From Bacillota bacterium (GTDB lineage Bacteria > Bacillota > Clostridia > Christensenellales > Aristaeellaceae): 64,000 nucleotides of DNA. Every line of letters begins with the position of its first letter. Within the stretch, counting starts at the first letter, position 1. The notes below the pieces were generated by a model. That model saw only the letters and a list, made by a program, of their open reading frames with translations. It did not search any database and had not been told where the DNA came from. The DNA is taken from contig JAEYPB010000060.1 in NCBI GenBank assembly GCA_023411175.1, positions 1 to 64,000 on the forward strand, in the 5' to 3' direction. This document shows positions 38,974 to 47,158 of the stretch, piece after piece. The position numbers and the translations under genes were made by a program.

Positions 38974-41142
38974 TCATGCGTAAGCCTCGTCCGCGAGCAG
39001 CGGGGTGATTTCGCCCTCGTAGAGTACCGCCAGCGCGTGCAGCGCGCGGGTGAGGCATACGTAGAGGAGCCGCGCGGAACGGCCGTCGGCGGGGAACGAA
39101 GCCGCGCCCGCGTCCGCGAGGATCACCGCGTCGAACTCGAGGCCCTTGACCGCGGAGGCCGGGGCCAGCATCACGCCGGAGAGCGCCTCCGGGTCGTCTG
39201 CGCTCAGGAGCCTCGCGCCCAGCGAAGGGGGCAGCGCCTTTTTGAGCGCCTTCAGCGCGCGCTCGTCCCGGCCGATCACCGCGATGGAGGCAAGACCCTC
39301 GGCCTGCCACTTCTCAGCGAGCGCCGCCACCGCCCGCGCCTTTTCGGCGGCCCCTTCGCAGCGCTGGAAGGCGGGGGGCTCGCCGTGGCGAAGCACGGTC
39401 TGGGGCGGCTGGATGCCCGGCGCGGGGTGGCGCCTGAACACCGCCGCCGCCAGCGCCATGATCTCTACGGTGCTGCGGTAGCTGACGGTCAGCTCCCGAC
39501 GTACGGCGTTTTCAAGGGCGGGGGGCTGGCCCCAGTCGGTGATGCCGCCCGCGCCGATGGACTGCATCAGGTCGCCCACGGCGGTGACCGTCGCGCCCGG
39601 CGCGAGGCGGCTCAGAAGCTGGAACTCCAGCGCGCTGAAGTCCTGTGCCTCGTCGATGACCAGGTGCCGCGCGTCCGGCCGCCGGACCTCGGTCAGGCGC
39701 AGCGCGATCAGCCCCAGCGCCGCCAGGTCGTCCCGGACGACGTGCTTTTTCTCCGTCAGGCGGAGGAGTGCCCGCCGGGAGGCTTCCTCGAGCGCCGCGT
39801 CTCCGCTCTTCAGCTGATCCTCGAGGTACGCCCGATAGACTTTCTCGGGGCTGACCGGCGGAAACGCGGCCATTTCGCGCTTGATGAAGGGCTTGACCTC
39901 GTTTTTGACCTCCGCGAGGCGGGTGTCGAGGCTCCCAAACAGCGCCGCCAGCTTTTCTTTGAGCGCCGACGGGTCGTCGCTCGCTTGCCGGAACTGCGCG
40001 GCGCGCTTCGTGGCCTGCTCGGTCAGGTATTTTTCGATGGTCCTGGCCGCCCGCTTCACCCGGGCGGAGAGCTGCTTTTCAAACTCGCGCAGCCTGCGCT
40101 CCATCGGGAACGGGGCTTCGTCGACGAGCAGAAACCGCTGAAGCTCCGCGCGGTCGTAGAGCCGGACGGGGCCGAAGGTGATCTCCCGGTCCGCAAAGGA
40201 CTGTTCGTAGCGGGTGAGCCAGCGGTCGATGCGCGCCTCATTCTCCGGCGCGCCCTTGGCCCGGGCGTCCCGCGCCTTCAGTTCCGGCGTCAGCGAATCG
40301 TCCTCCGCCAGCTTTGGCAGCTTCATCAGCGTGCGCAGGAAGCCGTCGAAGGTCGTCTGCCGGACGCGCTCGACGCCCAGATCCGGCAGCACCCCTGCGA
40401 TGAAGTTCAAAAACAGCGGGCTGGGCGCGAGGATCACCATCTGCTCGGGCGAGAGAAGCGGGTAGGCGTACAGGAGATAGGCGATCCGGTGCAGCGCCAC
40501 GGTGGTCTTGCCGGAGCCCGGCGCGCCCTGCACCACCATCGATTTTTCCAGCGGATGGCGGATGACCAGGTTCTGTTCCGACTGGATGGTGGTCACGATG
40601 TCCCGAAGGCGCTCCGACGTGCGCTCCGAAAGCACCTTCTGAAGCAGCGCGTCCGCGGTGGCGAGGTCCACGTCGAAGATGCTCTGAAGCGCGCCGTCCT
40701 CGATGCCGAACTGGCGCTTTAAAGTCAGCTCCCCTTCGATCACGCCGTCCGGCGCGTCGTAACGCATCGGCCCGATCTGCCCGGAATAGTAGAGGTTCGC
40801 CACCGGCGCGCGCCAGTCGGTGATCACGATGTCCAGCGTGTCGGAGCGCATCACGCCCCAGCGGCCGATGTAGTAGGTGTGCGCGCCGTCCCGTTCGGTG
40901 AAGTCGATCCGCGTGAAGTAGGGGCGGCGGGCGGCGAGGGCCAGGCGTCGAAGGTTCTCGTCCGCCCGGGCGTAGAGCATTTCGCGCACGGGCAGCGCGT
41001 CCGGCAGGCTCCGCCGTGCTTCTTCCATCGCGGCGACGGCATTTTCCTTCTCCGCTTCGGCGTGAACGCGCTCAAGGCCGATGGTCGCAAGCGTCGCGCC
41101 CAGGTGTGCGCGCTCCTCCTGGAGCGCCGGATGGCTCGGCAT
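38974..41142 (-). CDS. helD: HelD-type UvrD-family helicase (RNA polymerase recycling factor)
   Basis: A 722-residue superfamily 1 ATPase. The N-terminal region (about 1-190) has the coiled coil and barrel-like segment seen in HelD (YIGRWGVMRSDTLDIVITDWRAPVANLYY). Walker A is VQGAPGSGKTTVALHR near residue 207 and Walker B LVIDEAQDFSALE near residue 480. HelD removes stalled RNA polymerase from DNA and in some species protects against rifamycins. ATG at 41142 follows GGGAGG at 8 nt, which is better than the upstream ATG at 41163. It is monocistronic. Confidence 0.88.
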   Translation of the reverse strand: MPSHPALQEERAHLGATLATIGLERVHAEAEKENAVAAMEEARRSLPDALPVREMLYARADENLRRLALAARRPYFTRIDFTERDGAHTYYIGRWGVMRSDTLDIVITDWRAPVANLYYSGQIGPMRYDAPDGVIEGELTLKRQFGIEDGALQSIFDVDLATADALLQKVLSERTSERLRDIVTTIQSEQNLVIRHPLEKSMVVQGAPGSGKTTVALHRIAYLLYAYPLLSPEQMVILAPSPLFLNFIAGVLPDLGVERVRQTTFDGFLRTLMKLPKLAEDDSLTPELKARDARAKGAPENEARIDRWLTRYEQSFADREITFGPVRLYDRAELQRFLLVDEAPFPMERRLREFEKQLSARVKRAARTIEKYLTEQATKRAAQFRQASDDPSALKEKLAALFGSLDTRLAEVKNEVKPFIKREMAAFPPVSPEKVYRAYLEDQLKSGDAALEEASRRALLRLTEKKHVVRDDLAALGLIALRLTEVRRPDARHLVIDEAQDFSALEFQLLSRLAPGATVTAVGDLMQSIGAGGITDWGQPPALENAVRRELTVSYRSTVEIMALAAAVFRRHPAPGIQPPQTVLRHGEPPAFQRCEGAAEKARAVAALAEKWQAEGLASIAVIGRDERALKALKKALPPSLGARLLSADDPEALSGVMLAPASAVKGLEFDAVILADAGAASFPADGRSARLLYVCLTRALHALAVLYEGEITPLLADEAYA

Positions 41143-41187
41143 GGCGATCGCCTCCCGTTTCATGCTTTATTTTCAGGGGGAAATTCG

Positions 41188-41217
41188 ATTATAGGCCGGA
41201 AACACGGCCTGCTTCAA
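41188..41217 (-). promoter_or_regulatory. Promoter of helD
   Basis: TTGAAG, 18 nt, TATAAT on the minus strand, about 45 nt before the start. The spacer contains a GGCC...GGCC inverted repeat. Confidence 0.68.
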
Positions 41218-41286
41218 GTTAAATTTTGGAGAAGAGATGGGCGGGCGTTTTTTGCTCCGTTATAATGTAGGGGGGAGGGAGCCGAC

Positions 41287-41817
41287 ATGACGAAGGGATT
41301 GACGCATGTCTACACCGGCGAGGGCAAGGGGAAGACCACCGCGGCGATGGGGCTGGCGCTTCGGGCCCTCGGCGCGGGGCTTCAGGTGCGGGTGTTTCAG
41401 TTCTGCAAAAGCCAGCCCAGCGGCGAAATTCAGGCGCTTTCAAAAATCGCGCCGGGCGTCGTGCGCAGGGCGGACTGCGACGTAAAAAAGTTCACCTGGG
41501 ACATGACCCCGGCGGAAAAAGAAGTCTGGGCCGAGGCGCAGCAGGCGCTCTTTGACGAGGCCTGCGAGGCCGCCTGCGACGAGGATGTGGACCTCGTGAT
41601 TCTGGACGAGGCGCTTGGCGCGGTCTCGGCCGGCGCCATCGACGAGGGGCAGCTGATCTACCTGATCGGGCACAAGTACCGCGGCACGGAGCTGGTCGTC
41701 ACCGGGCGAAGCGCGGGGCCGAAGCTCATCGACCGGGCCGATTACGTGACCGAAATGCGCATGATCAAACACCCCTTTCAGGCGGGCATCCAGGCGCGCA
41801 AGGGCATAGAATACTGA
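41287..41817 (+). CDS. cobO: Cob(I)alamin adenosyltransferase, CobO/BtuR type
   Basis: A 176-residue P-loop enzyme that transfers the adenosyl group of ATP to cob(I)alamin to give coenzyme B12. The P-loop is YTGEGKGKTTAAMGLALRA at the N-terminus, with VDLVILDEALGA near residue 101 and ELVVTGRSAGPKLIDRADYVTEM near residue 138. ATG follows GGGAGG. It stands alone, with no other cobalamin genes in the window, so it probably serves B12 salvage. A TATAAT at 41260 could be its -10, but no convincing -35 was found. Confidence 0.93.
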   Translation: MTKGLTHVYTGEGKGKTTAAMGLALRALGAGLQVRVFQFCKSQPSGEIQALSKIAPGVVRRADCDVKKFTWDMTPAEKEVWAEAQQALFDEACEAACDEDVDLVILDEALGAVSAGAIDEGQLIYLIGHKYRGTELVVTGRSAGPKLIDRADYVTEMRMIKHPFQAGIQARKGIEY

Positions 41818-41823
41818 GAGCGG

Positions 41824-42003
41824 GCGAGCACATTTGCTTCGCAACTGTGCTCGCAAGGGAACGGCGGAGAATCGGCGCCTGAAATTCTCTGGAATTTCCG
41901 GGCGGCGCCGGGTCGGGTGAGCATTTCGCAAGCGAAAGGCCGCCCGCGCCGACGTACACGCCGCCGGCGCGATAAAATTTGGAGGGACTGAGGTCCCTCC
42001 AAA
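41824..42003 (+). repeat. Modular hairpin repeat, copy 5
   Basis: Leading hairpin GCGAGCACA / TGTGCTCGC. A hairpin GAAATTC TCTG GAATTTC, with one compensated base pair relative to copy 3. The B position is replaced by a smaller TTTCGC AA GCGAAA stem. C hairpin CGCGCCG / CGGCGCG around GTACACGCCG. The trailing hairpin TTTGGAGGGAC / GTCCCTCCAAA is perfect over 11 bp. It fills the spacer between cobO and the second pgsA-like gene. Confidence 0.75.
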
Positions 42004-42037
42004 CCTCCCCGGAACCACGCGAAGCGCCGGGCGCCCG

Positions 42038-42066
42038 TTGACAATCCGCCGCCATCCTGCTATGAT
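42038..42066 (+). promoter_or_regulatory. Promoter of the second phosphatidyltransferase gene
   Basis: TTGACA, 17 nt, TATGAT. Confidence 0.78.
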
Positions 42067-42098
42067 TTTTACCGGTATGTTACCAAAGGAGCGGACGC

Positions 42099-42623
42099 AT
42101 GAATCTGCCCAACATTCTCACCGCGCTTCGCATCGCGATGATCCCGGTGTTTCTCTTGACGTATGAGCGGGTGGCTCCGGCCGTCTCGCTCCTGATTTTC
42201 CTTGGAGCGAGCCTTACGGACTGCCTGGACGGGTACCTCGCGCGCAAATGGAACCAGGTCACCGCCTTCGGAAAACTCTTTGACCCGCTGGCCGACAAGC
42301 TCCTGCTCCTGTCGGTCCTCTTCTGCTTTGCGAAAAGCGGCCTCGTGCCCTGGTGGGTGATGGCCGTGATGGGCGTCAAGGAGATTTTGATGATGACCGG
42401 CAGCATGTGGATGCTGGCGAAAAAAGTGGTGGTTTCCGCCAACCAGCTGGGCAAGGCGGCGACGGTCCTTTTCATCATGGCGCTGACGTTTTTGTTCCCG
42501 TGGCATTCGGTCGCCTGGCTGACGACGCTAGGCACATGGCTCCTGTACGGAGCGGTGGGGCTTTCGGTGTCGGCGCTGTTTGTGTATGCGTTCGGCGCGC
42601 TGACGCGGCTCAAGGAAGGTTAA
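42099..42623 (+). CDS. CDP-alcohol phosphatidyltransferase (PgsA paralogue)
   Basis: A 174-residue membrane enzyme with the intact CDP-alcohol transferase motif (DCLDGYLARKWNQVTAFGKLFDPLADK, residues ~42-68). It starts MNLPNILTALRIAMIPVFLL, very like PgsA. The sequence differs from the pgsA product at 34230-34763 mainly in its C-terminal half. It could make phosphatidylglycerol phosphate, cardiolipin or another CDP-diacylglycerol-derived lipid; the acceptor cannot be assigned. AAGGAG precedes the ATG. Confidence 0.85.
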   Translation: MNLPNILTALRIAMIPVFLLTYERVAPAVSLLIFLGASLTDCLDGYLARKWNQVTAFGKLFDPLADKLLLLSVLFCFAKSGLVPWWVMAVMGVKEILMMTGSMWMLAKKVVVSANQLGKAATVLFIMALTFLFPWHSVAWLTTLGTWLLYGAVGLSVSALFVYAFGALTRLKEG

Positions 42624-42639
42624 GTTTGGGGCATTTTGA

Positions 42640-42668
42640 TTGACGGGGCGGTTTTTCCCGATTATAAT
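42640..42668 (+). promoter_or_regulatory. Promoter of the valS transcript
   Basis: TTGACG, 17 nt, TATAAT, 15-20 nt before the T-box leader begins. Confidence 0.85.
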
Positions 42669-42689
42669 GACCACAATATCGCCGATGAC

Positions 42690-42905
42690 GAAGAGGAGTA
42701 GGCGCGATCCCCCGCAAGAGAGGGCGGCCCACCGGCTGCAAGACCGCCTCGGGAAGGACGCGTCGAAGGTCGCTTCGGAGGCTGCCGGGTGATTGTCAGC
42801 CCGCAGGGGTGCGCCCCTTACCGCGCGCAAAAGGCGGCTCAGGCCGCAAATTAAGGTGGTACCGCGAGCGATTCGCCCTTACAGGGGGAATCGCTTTTTT
42901 CATTT
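42690..42905 (+). ncRNA. T-box leader (valine-specific)
   Basis: A tRNA-sensing riboswitch. It contains the Stem I AGTA at 42697-42700, the conserved T-box AAATTAAGGTGGTACCGCG at 42848-42866 (tRNA acceptor-end contact) and a terminator AGCGATTC / GAATCGCT with TTTTTT at 42867-42902. GAA at 42765-42767 is followed by GTC at 42769-42771, a plausible valine specifier codon. Uncharged tRNA-Val would stabilise the antiterminator and allow valS transcription. Confidence 0.92.
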
Positions 42906-42922
42906 GGAAAGGAGACTAACTC

Positions 42923-45586
42923 GTGGAAAACCAATTTGAAATGGACAAGGTGTTCTCACCCCAGGAGGTGGAGGAGCGCCTCTACAGGGAATGGGAGGAG
43001 CGCGGCTACTTTACCGCGAAGCGCGTGCCGGGCAAAAAGCCCTTCGTCATCATGATGCCGCCGCCCAACATCACCGGGCAGCTTCACATGGGGCACGCCC
43101 TCGACACGCTGCCCCAGGACGCGCTGACCCGCTACCACCGCATGAAGGGCGATCCCACGCTGTGGCTGCCCGGCACCGACCACGCCTCGATCGCGACGGA
43201 GGTCAAGATCGTCGACGCCCTCAAAAAAGAGGGCGTGACCAAGCAGGACCTGGGCCGCGAGGAATTTCTGCGCCGCGCCTGGGAATGGAAGAACGAGTAC
43301 GGCGGCCGCATCACGAGGCAGCAGCGCCGCCTCGGCGCCTCCTGCGACTGGTCGCGGGAGCGCTTTACGATGGACGAGGGGCTCAACCGCGCCGTCGTCG
43401 AGGTGTTCGTGCGGCTGTATGAAAAAGGCCTGATCTACCGGGGCAACCGCATCATCAACTGGTGCCCGGTGTGCAAGACCGCGCTGTCCGACGCCGAGGT
43501 CGAGTACGGCGAGGTGACGTCCAGCCTCTGGTACATCCGCTACCCCGGCGCCCAGGGCGGCGAGGGCGTGGTGGTCGCCACCACCCGTCCGGAGACCATG
43601 CTGGGCGATACCGGCGTGGCCGTGAACCCGGAGGACGACCGCTACCGCGACCTGGTGGGCGAGGAAGTGGTCCTGCCCATCGTCGGCCGGAGCATCCCGG
43701 TGGTGGCGGACGATTACGTGGACCCCGCCTTCGGCACCGGCGCGGTCAAGATGACCCCCGCCCACGCCCCCAACGACTTTGAGGTCGCCATGCGCCACGA
43801 TCTGCCGGTGCTTCGCGTGCTGAACGACGACGGCACCATGAACGAGGCCGCCGGGCGCTTTGAGGGCATGACCCGGCAGGAGTGCCGCAAGGCCGTGCTC
43901 GAGGAACTGGAACAATTGGGCCTCCTCGTCAAGACCGAGCCGCTCACCCACAACGTGGGCGCGTGCTACCGCTGCCACGACACGGTGGAGCCGCTGGTGT
44001 CCACCCAGTGGTTCGTGAAGATGAAGCCGCTGGCGGAGCCCGCCGTCCGCGCCGTGGAGACCGGCGAACTCAAATTCGTGCCGGAGCGGTTCACGAAGGT
44101 CTACCTGAACTGGATGGAGAACATCCGGGACTGGTGCATCTCCCGCCAGCTGTGGTGGGGGCACCGCATCCCCGCCTACTACTGCGCCGACTGCGGCGAG
44201 ATGATCGTCGCCCGCAAAGCGCCGGACGCCTGCCCGAAGTGCGGCAGCCATCATATCCATCAGGACGAGGACGTGCTGGACACCTGGTTCTCGTCGGCGC
44301 TCTGGCCCTTCTCCACGCTGGGCTGGCCGGACGAGACCGAGGACCTCAAGTACTTCTACCCCACCAGCGTCATGCTGTCGGGCTATGACATCATTTTCTT
44401 CTGGGACGCCCGGATGATCTTCTCCGGCATCGAGCAGATGGGCAGCCTTCCCTTCGACACCGTGGCGCTCCACGGCCTCGTCCGGGACGCCCAGGGCCGC
44501 AAGATGTCAAAATCCCTCGGCAACGGCATCGACCCGCTGGAGGTGATCGACAAGTACGGCTGCGACGCGCTCCGGTTCTCGCTGGCGATGGGCGTCGCCC
44601 CCGGCGGCGACGTGCGCGTGTCGAACGAGAAGTTCGAGGCCTTCCGGAACTTCGCCAACAAGGTGTGGAACGCGTCCCGCTTCGTGCTGATGAACCTCGG
44701 CGGCGAGGCCCCCGCGCCGCTTGAATCGATCGATCCCGCACGCCTCGAAGCGCCCGACCGCTGGATACTGACCCGGCTGAACGAGGCAATTCGCGGCGTG
44801 TCCGCGGGGCTTGAAAGCTACGACCTGGGCCTTTCGGCGCAGAAGATCTACGACTTTGCGTGGAGCGAGTTCTGCGACTGGTACATCGAGATGGCGAAGC
44901 CCCGGCTTTCGGACGAGGCGGGCGCGCCGGTTGCCCGCGCGGTCCTGTACCACGTGCTGGTGGGCCTCCTCAAGCTCTTGCACCCGTTCATGCCCTTCAT
45001 CACCGACGAGGTGTACCACCACCTGCCGGGGGCGGAAGGCTCCGTCATGGTGTCCGCCTGGCCGGAGGCGAAGGCCGAATTCGACTTCCCGGAGGACGCC
45101 GCGCGCATGGAAGGCGTGATGGAGATCATCCGCACCGTCCGAAACCTCCGCGCCGAGATGAACGTGGCCGCGGGCCGCAAGGCGCGGCTGATCGTCCGGC
45201 CCCGCGAGGGCGCGGCGGACTGGAAGAGCGCCATCGCCGCCGCCGAAACCTACTTTAAGCGGCTGGCCTCGGTGAGCCATCTGGAGCTGATCGGCGAGGG
45301 GGATCAGAACCCGGAGAAATCCGCCTCCGCCGTGACCGATGCCTGCCATCTGTTCATGCCGCTGGGCGACCTGGTGGACATCGACAAGGAGCTGGCGCGG
45401 CTGACCAAGGACCGGGACGCCACGGCCCGGGACATCGCGCGGGGCGAGGGCATGCTGAAGAACGAGGGCTTCCTCGCAAAGGCGCCCGCCCAGCTGGTGG
45501 AGAACGAAAAGGCCAAGCTGGAGACCGCACGGAAGACGCTGGAAACCCTCGAGGAGCGCATCCGCGAAATCGAGGCGCTCAGGTAA
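42923..45586 (+). CDS. valS: Valyl-tRNA synthetase
   Basis: An 887-residue class I synthetase charging tRNA-Val. HIGH-type motif PPNITGQLHMGHAL lies near residue 46 and KMSKSLGNG near residue 526. The editing (CP1) domain is around 190-340 with VATTRPETMLGDTGVAVNP. The anticodon domain and a C-terminal coiled-coil arm (LVDIDKELARLTKDRDATARDI..., about 815-887) are complete. The length is standard. It is expressed behind the T-box leader and followed by a strong terminator. Confidence 0.97.
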   Translation: MENQFEMDKVFSPQEVEERLYREWEERGYFTAKRVPGKKPFVIMMPPPNITGQLHMGHALDTLPQDALTRYHRMKGDPTLWLPGTDHASIATEVKIVDALKKEGVTKQDLGREEFLRRAWEWKNEYGGRITRQQRRLGASCDWSRERFTMDEGLNRAVVEVFVRLYEKGLIYRGNRIINWCPVCKTALSDAEVEYGEVTSSLWYIRYPGAQGGEGVVVATTRPETMLGDTGVAVNPEDDRYRDLVGEEVVLPIVGRSIPVVADDYVDPAFGTGAVKMTPAHAPNDFEVAMRHDLPVLRVLNDDGTMNEAAGRFEGMTRQECRKAVLEELEQLGLLVKTEPLTHNVGACYRCHDTVEPLVSTQWFVKMKPLAEPAVRAVETGELKFVPERFTKVYLNWMENIRDWCISRQLWWGHRIPAYYCADCGEMIVARKAPDACPKCGSHHIHQDEDVLDTWFSSALWPFSTLGWPDETEDLKYFYPTSVMLSGYDIIFFWDARMIFSGIEQMGSLPFDTVALHGLVRDAQGRKMSKSLGNGIDPLEVIDKYGCDALRFSLAMGVAPGGDVRVSNEKFEAFRNFANKVWNASRFVLMNLGGEAPAPLESIDPARLEAPDRWILTRLNEAIRGVSAGLESYDLGLSAQKIYDFAWSEFCDWYIEMAKPRLSDEAGAPVARAVLYHVLVGLLKLLHPFMPFITDEVYHHLPGAEGSVMVSAWPEAKAEFDFPEDAARMEGVMEIIRTVRNLRAEMNVAAGRKARLIVRPREGAADWKSAIAAAETYFKRLASVSHLELIGEGDQNPEKSASAVTDACHLFMPLGDLVDIDKELARLTKDRDATARDIARGEGMLKNEGFLAKAPAQLVENEKAKLETARKTLETLEERIREIEALR

Positions 45587-45603
45587 AAAGGGAAAGCTGA
45601 TGC

Positions 45604-45638
45604 AAACGCCCCCGTTCCGGAAAGGAACGGGGGCGTTT
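45604..45638 (+). terminator. Terminator of valS
   Basis: Perfect 15-bp stem AAACGCCCCCGTTCC / GGAACGGGGGCGTTT with a GGAAA loop; the T residues are part of the stem. Confidence 0.75.
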
Positions 45639-45702
45639 CAGCCTGCCCAAGGAGCAAGAAGTACGAGAAAATGTGCAGCCTGGATTGAGCAACGTTAAAA
45701 TG

Positions 45703-45957
45703 CTACCACCATTCAATGAGACCAACGATTTTCATCAGAAGCAGAAGACAGCATACAATAAAGTTTGCGGTGGCGATATAAAAGAAACAGAAGCCAGCCC
45801 TGTTAAACCACCGTAGGCCTTTCTTTCCCCACAACTGCTCCAAAAAGAACTTCTGGTGCTCGGGTTGCTCTTTGGAGAGTCTGTAGGAGGGATAATCATC
45901 CAGAAGGTACTTCAAAAAAGATCCAAAGATATATAGCGTGGAGATTATGGCAATCAC
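45703..45957 (-). CDS. Small AT-rich membrane protein, unknown
   Basis: An 84-residue protein with an N-terminal hydrophobic stretch (IAIISTLYIFGSFLKYLL) and a C-terminal transmembrane segment (FCFFYIATANFIVCCLLLLMKIVGLI), with a basic loop between. Its codons are clearly AT-richer than those of every neighbour, suggesting recent acquisition. The only conventional start is GTG at 45957, which lies almost on top of its AGGAGG, so the start is uncertain. No family is recognised. It sits alone between valS and the metY-nahK unit. Confidence 0.5.
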   Translation of the reverse strand: MIAIISTLYIFGSFLKYLLDDYPSYRLSKEQPEHQKFFLEQLWGKKGLRWFNRAGFCFFYIATANFIVCCLLLLMKIVGLIEWW

Positions 45958-46051
45958 CCCTCCTGCGCCTGACGAAGAAGCGGATACGGTGCGGCTCTGT
46001 CACACGAGAAGTCCGGCCAGGGCGTTTAAAGACAAGGGCATAGCCCTGCCA

Positions 46052-47155
46052 TCATTCCGCCAGTTTCCCAACGTACTCCGCCATCCGGTCGTACTTTTCC
46101 TCGATGTCGGTCAGGAGCTTCATCTGCGCGCGGGCGCGGACGAGGTTGTGCTCCGGGGACTTGACCTTGAAGTACAGGTCGCCGTCGATGTAGTCCGTCA
46201 GAAAGCGCATGGCCAGTTCGCAGGTCATGACGAGCGCGCCGAGGGGCATCAGAAGGAGCTCCTGCTTCGTCAGAAAGCCGCGCGTCTCCTGGAAGAAGCC
46301 CCGGGTGAACAGCTCGAACTTCTCCATGTCCAGCGAGATTTTTGAAATGTCCGGCTCGTCCTCCACGGCGGTGGACGCGCCGAAGCGGATCGCGTCGCCG
46401 TAGTCGTACAGCGAGGAGCCGGGCATCACGGTGTCGAGGTCGATCACGCAGATGGCCTCGTCCGTCTGGTCGTCGATCATGACGTTGTTGACCTTGGTGT
46501 CGTTGTGGGTGACCCGAACCGGCAGTTCGCCGGCCGACAGCTTCTTCACGATCTGGCCCATCATCCTGCGGCGCTCGAAGAAGAACTCGATCTCATCTTC
46601 GAGCTCCGCCACCCGCCCGGCGCGGTCCTCCGCCACGGACTTAACGAATGCGTAGAAGCGCTTCGTCGTATGATGAAAGTCGGGGATGGTTTCGTTGAGC
46701 TCACCCGCCGGGAAGTCGAACAGCCGCCGTTGAAACATGCCAAAGCCGCGCCCGGCCTCAAAGAACTGGCGGGGCCTCAGCACCTGGTCGTAGGCGGTGG
46801 CGTTTTCGATGAAGTGGTAGGCGCGCCAGAAGCCGCCCTCCGCGTCCTGAAACAGCGCGCCGCCGCCCCGGGTGGGCACCAGCGCCAGCACGTGACGCCG
46901 GGGGTCCATGCCCTCGGCCAGAAGCCGCGCGCGCAGGTGGCCGGTGACGCGCTCGATGTTGTGCATCACCTTCGCGGGGTCCTTGAAGACGTAGCTGTTG
47001 ATGTGCTGCAGCGTGTAATGCACCTGCGCCCCGCCCGAGTGGTAGAGCAAATGGAAGGTGCGGTTGATGTTGCCGGAGTGCAGCTCCTCGACGGACAGGT
47101 ATTTGCCGTCAAAGAGGAATTCCGGCAGCACGTGCTTGATCTCGTTGTAGAGCAT
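46052..47155 (-). CDS. nahK: N-acetylhexosamine 1-kinase (NahK-like)
   Basis: A 367-residue aminoglycoside-phosphotransferase-fold kinase closely resembling bifidobacterial NahK. Shared segments are HSGNINRTFHLLY near residue 26, YTLQHINSYVFKDPAKVM near residue 47, ELPVRVTHNDTKVNNVMID near residue 209 (catalytic loop), VIDLDTVMPGSSLYDYGDAIRFGAST near residue 235 (metal Asp) and CELAMRFLTDYIDGDLYF. NahK makes GlcNAc-1-P or GalNAc-1-P from host glycans, feeding a GalT-type uridylyltransferase such as galT at 6904. It follows metY by 3 nt, an odd pairing. No lacto-N-biose phosphorylase is in the window. Confidence 0.85.
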   Translation of the reverse strand: MLYNEIKHVLPEFLFDGKYLSVEELHSGNINRTFHLLYHSGGAQVHYTLQHINSYVFKDPAKVMHNIERVTGHLRARLLAEGMDPRRHVLALVPTRGGGALFQDAEGGFWRAYHFIENATAYDQVLRPRQFFEAGRGFGMFQRRLFDFPAGELNETIPDFHHTTKRFYAFVKSVAEDRAGRVAELEDEIEFFFERRRMMGQIVKKLSAGELPVRVTHNDTKVNNVMIDDQTDEAICVIDLDTVMPGSSLYDYGDAIRFGASTAVEDEPDISKISLDMEKFELFTRGFFQETRGFLTKQELLLMPLGALVMTCELAMRFLTDYIDGDLYFKVKSPEHNLVRARAQMKLLTDIEEKYDRMAEYVGKLAE

Positions 47156-47158
47156 CGT

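Noticed and set aside
41143..41286. Replication origin at the switch from mainly minus- to mainly plus-strand genes
   Set aside because: There is no dnaA, dnaN or cluster of DnaA boxes; the switch is only a local change of operon orientation.
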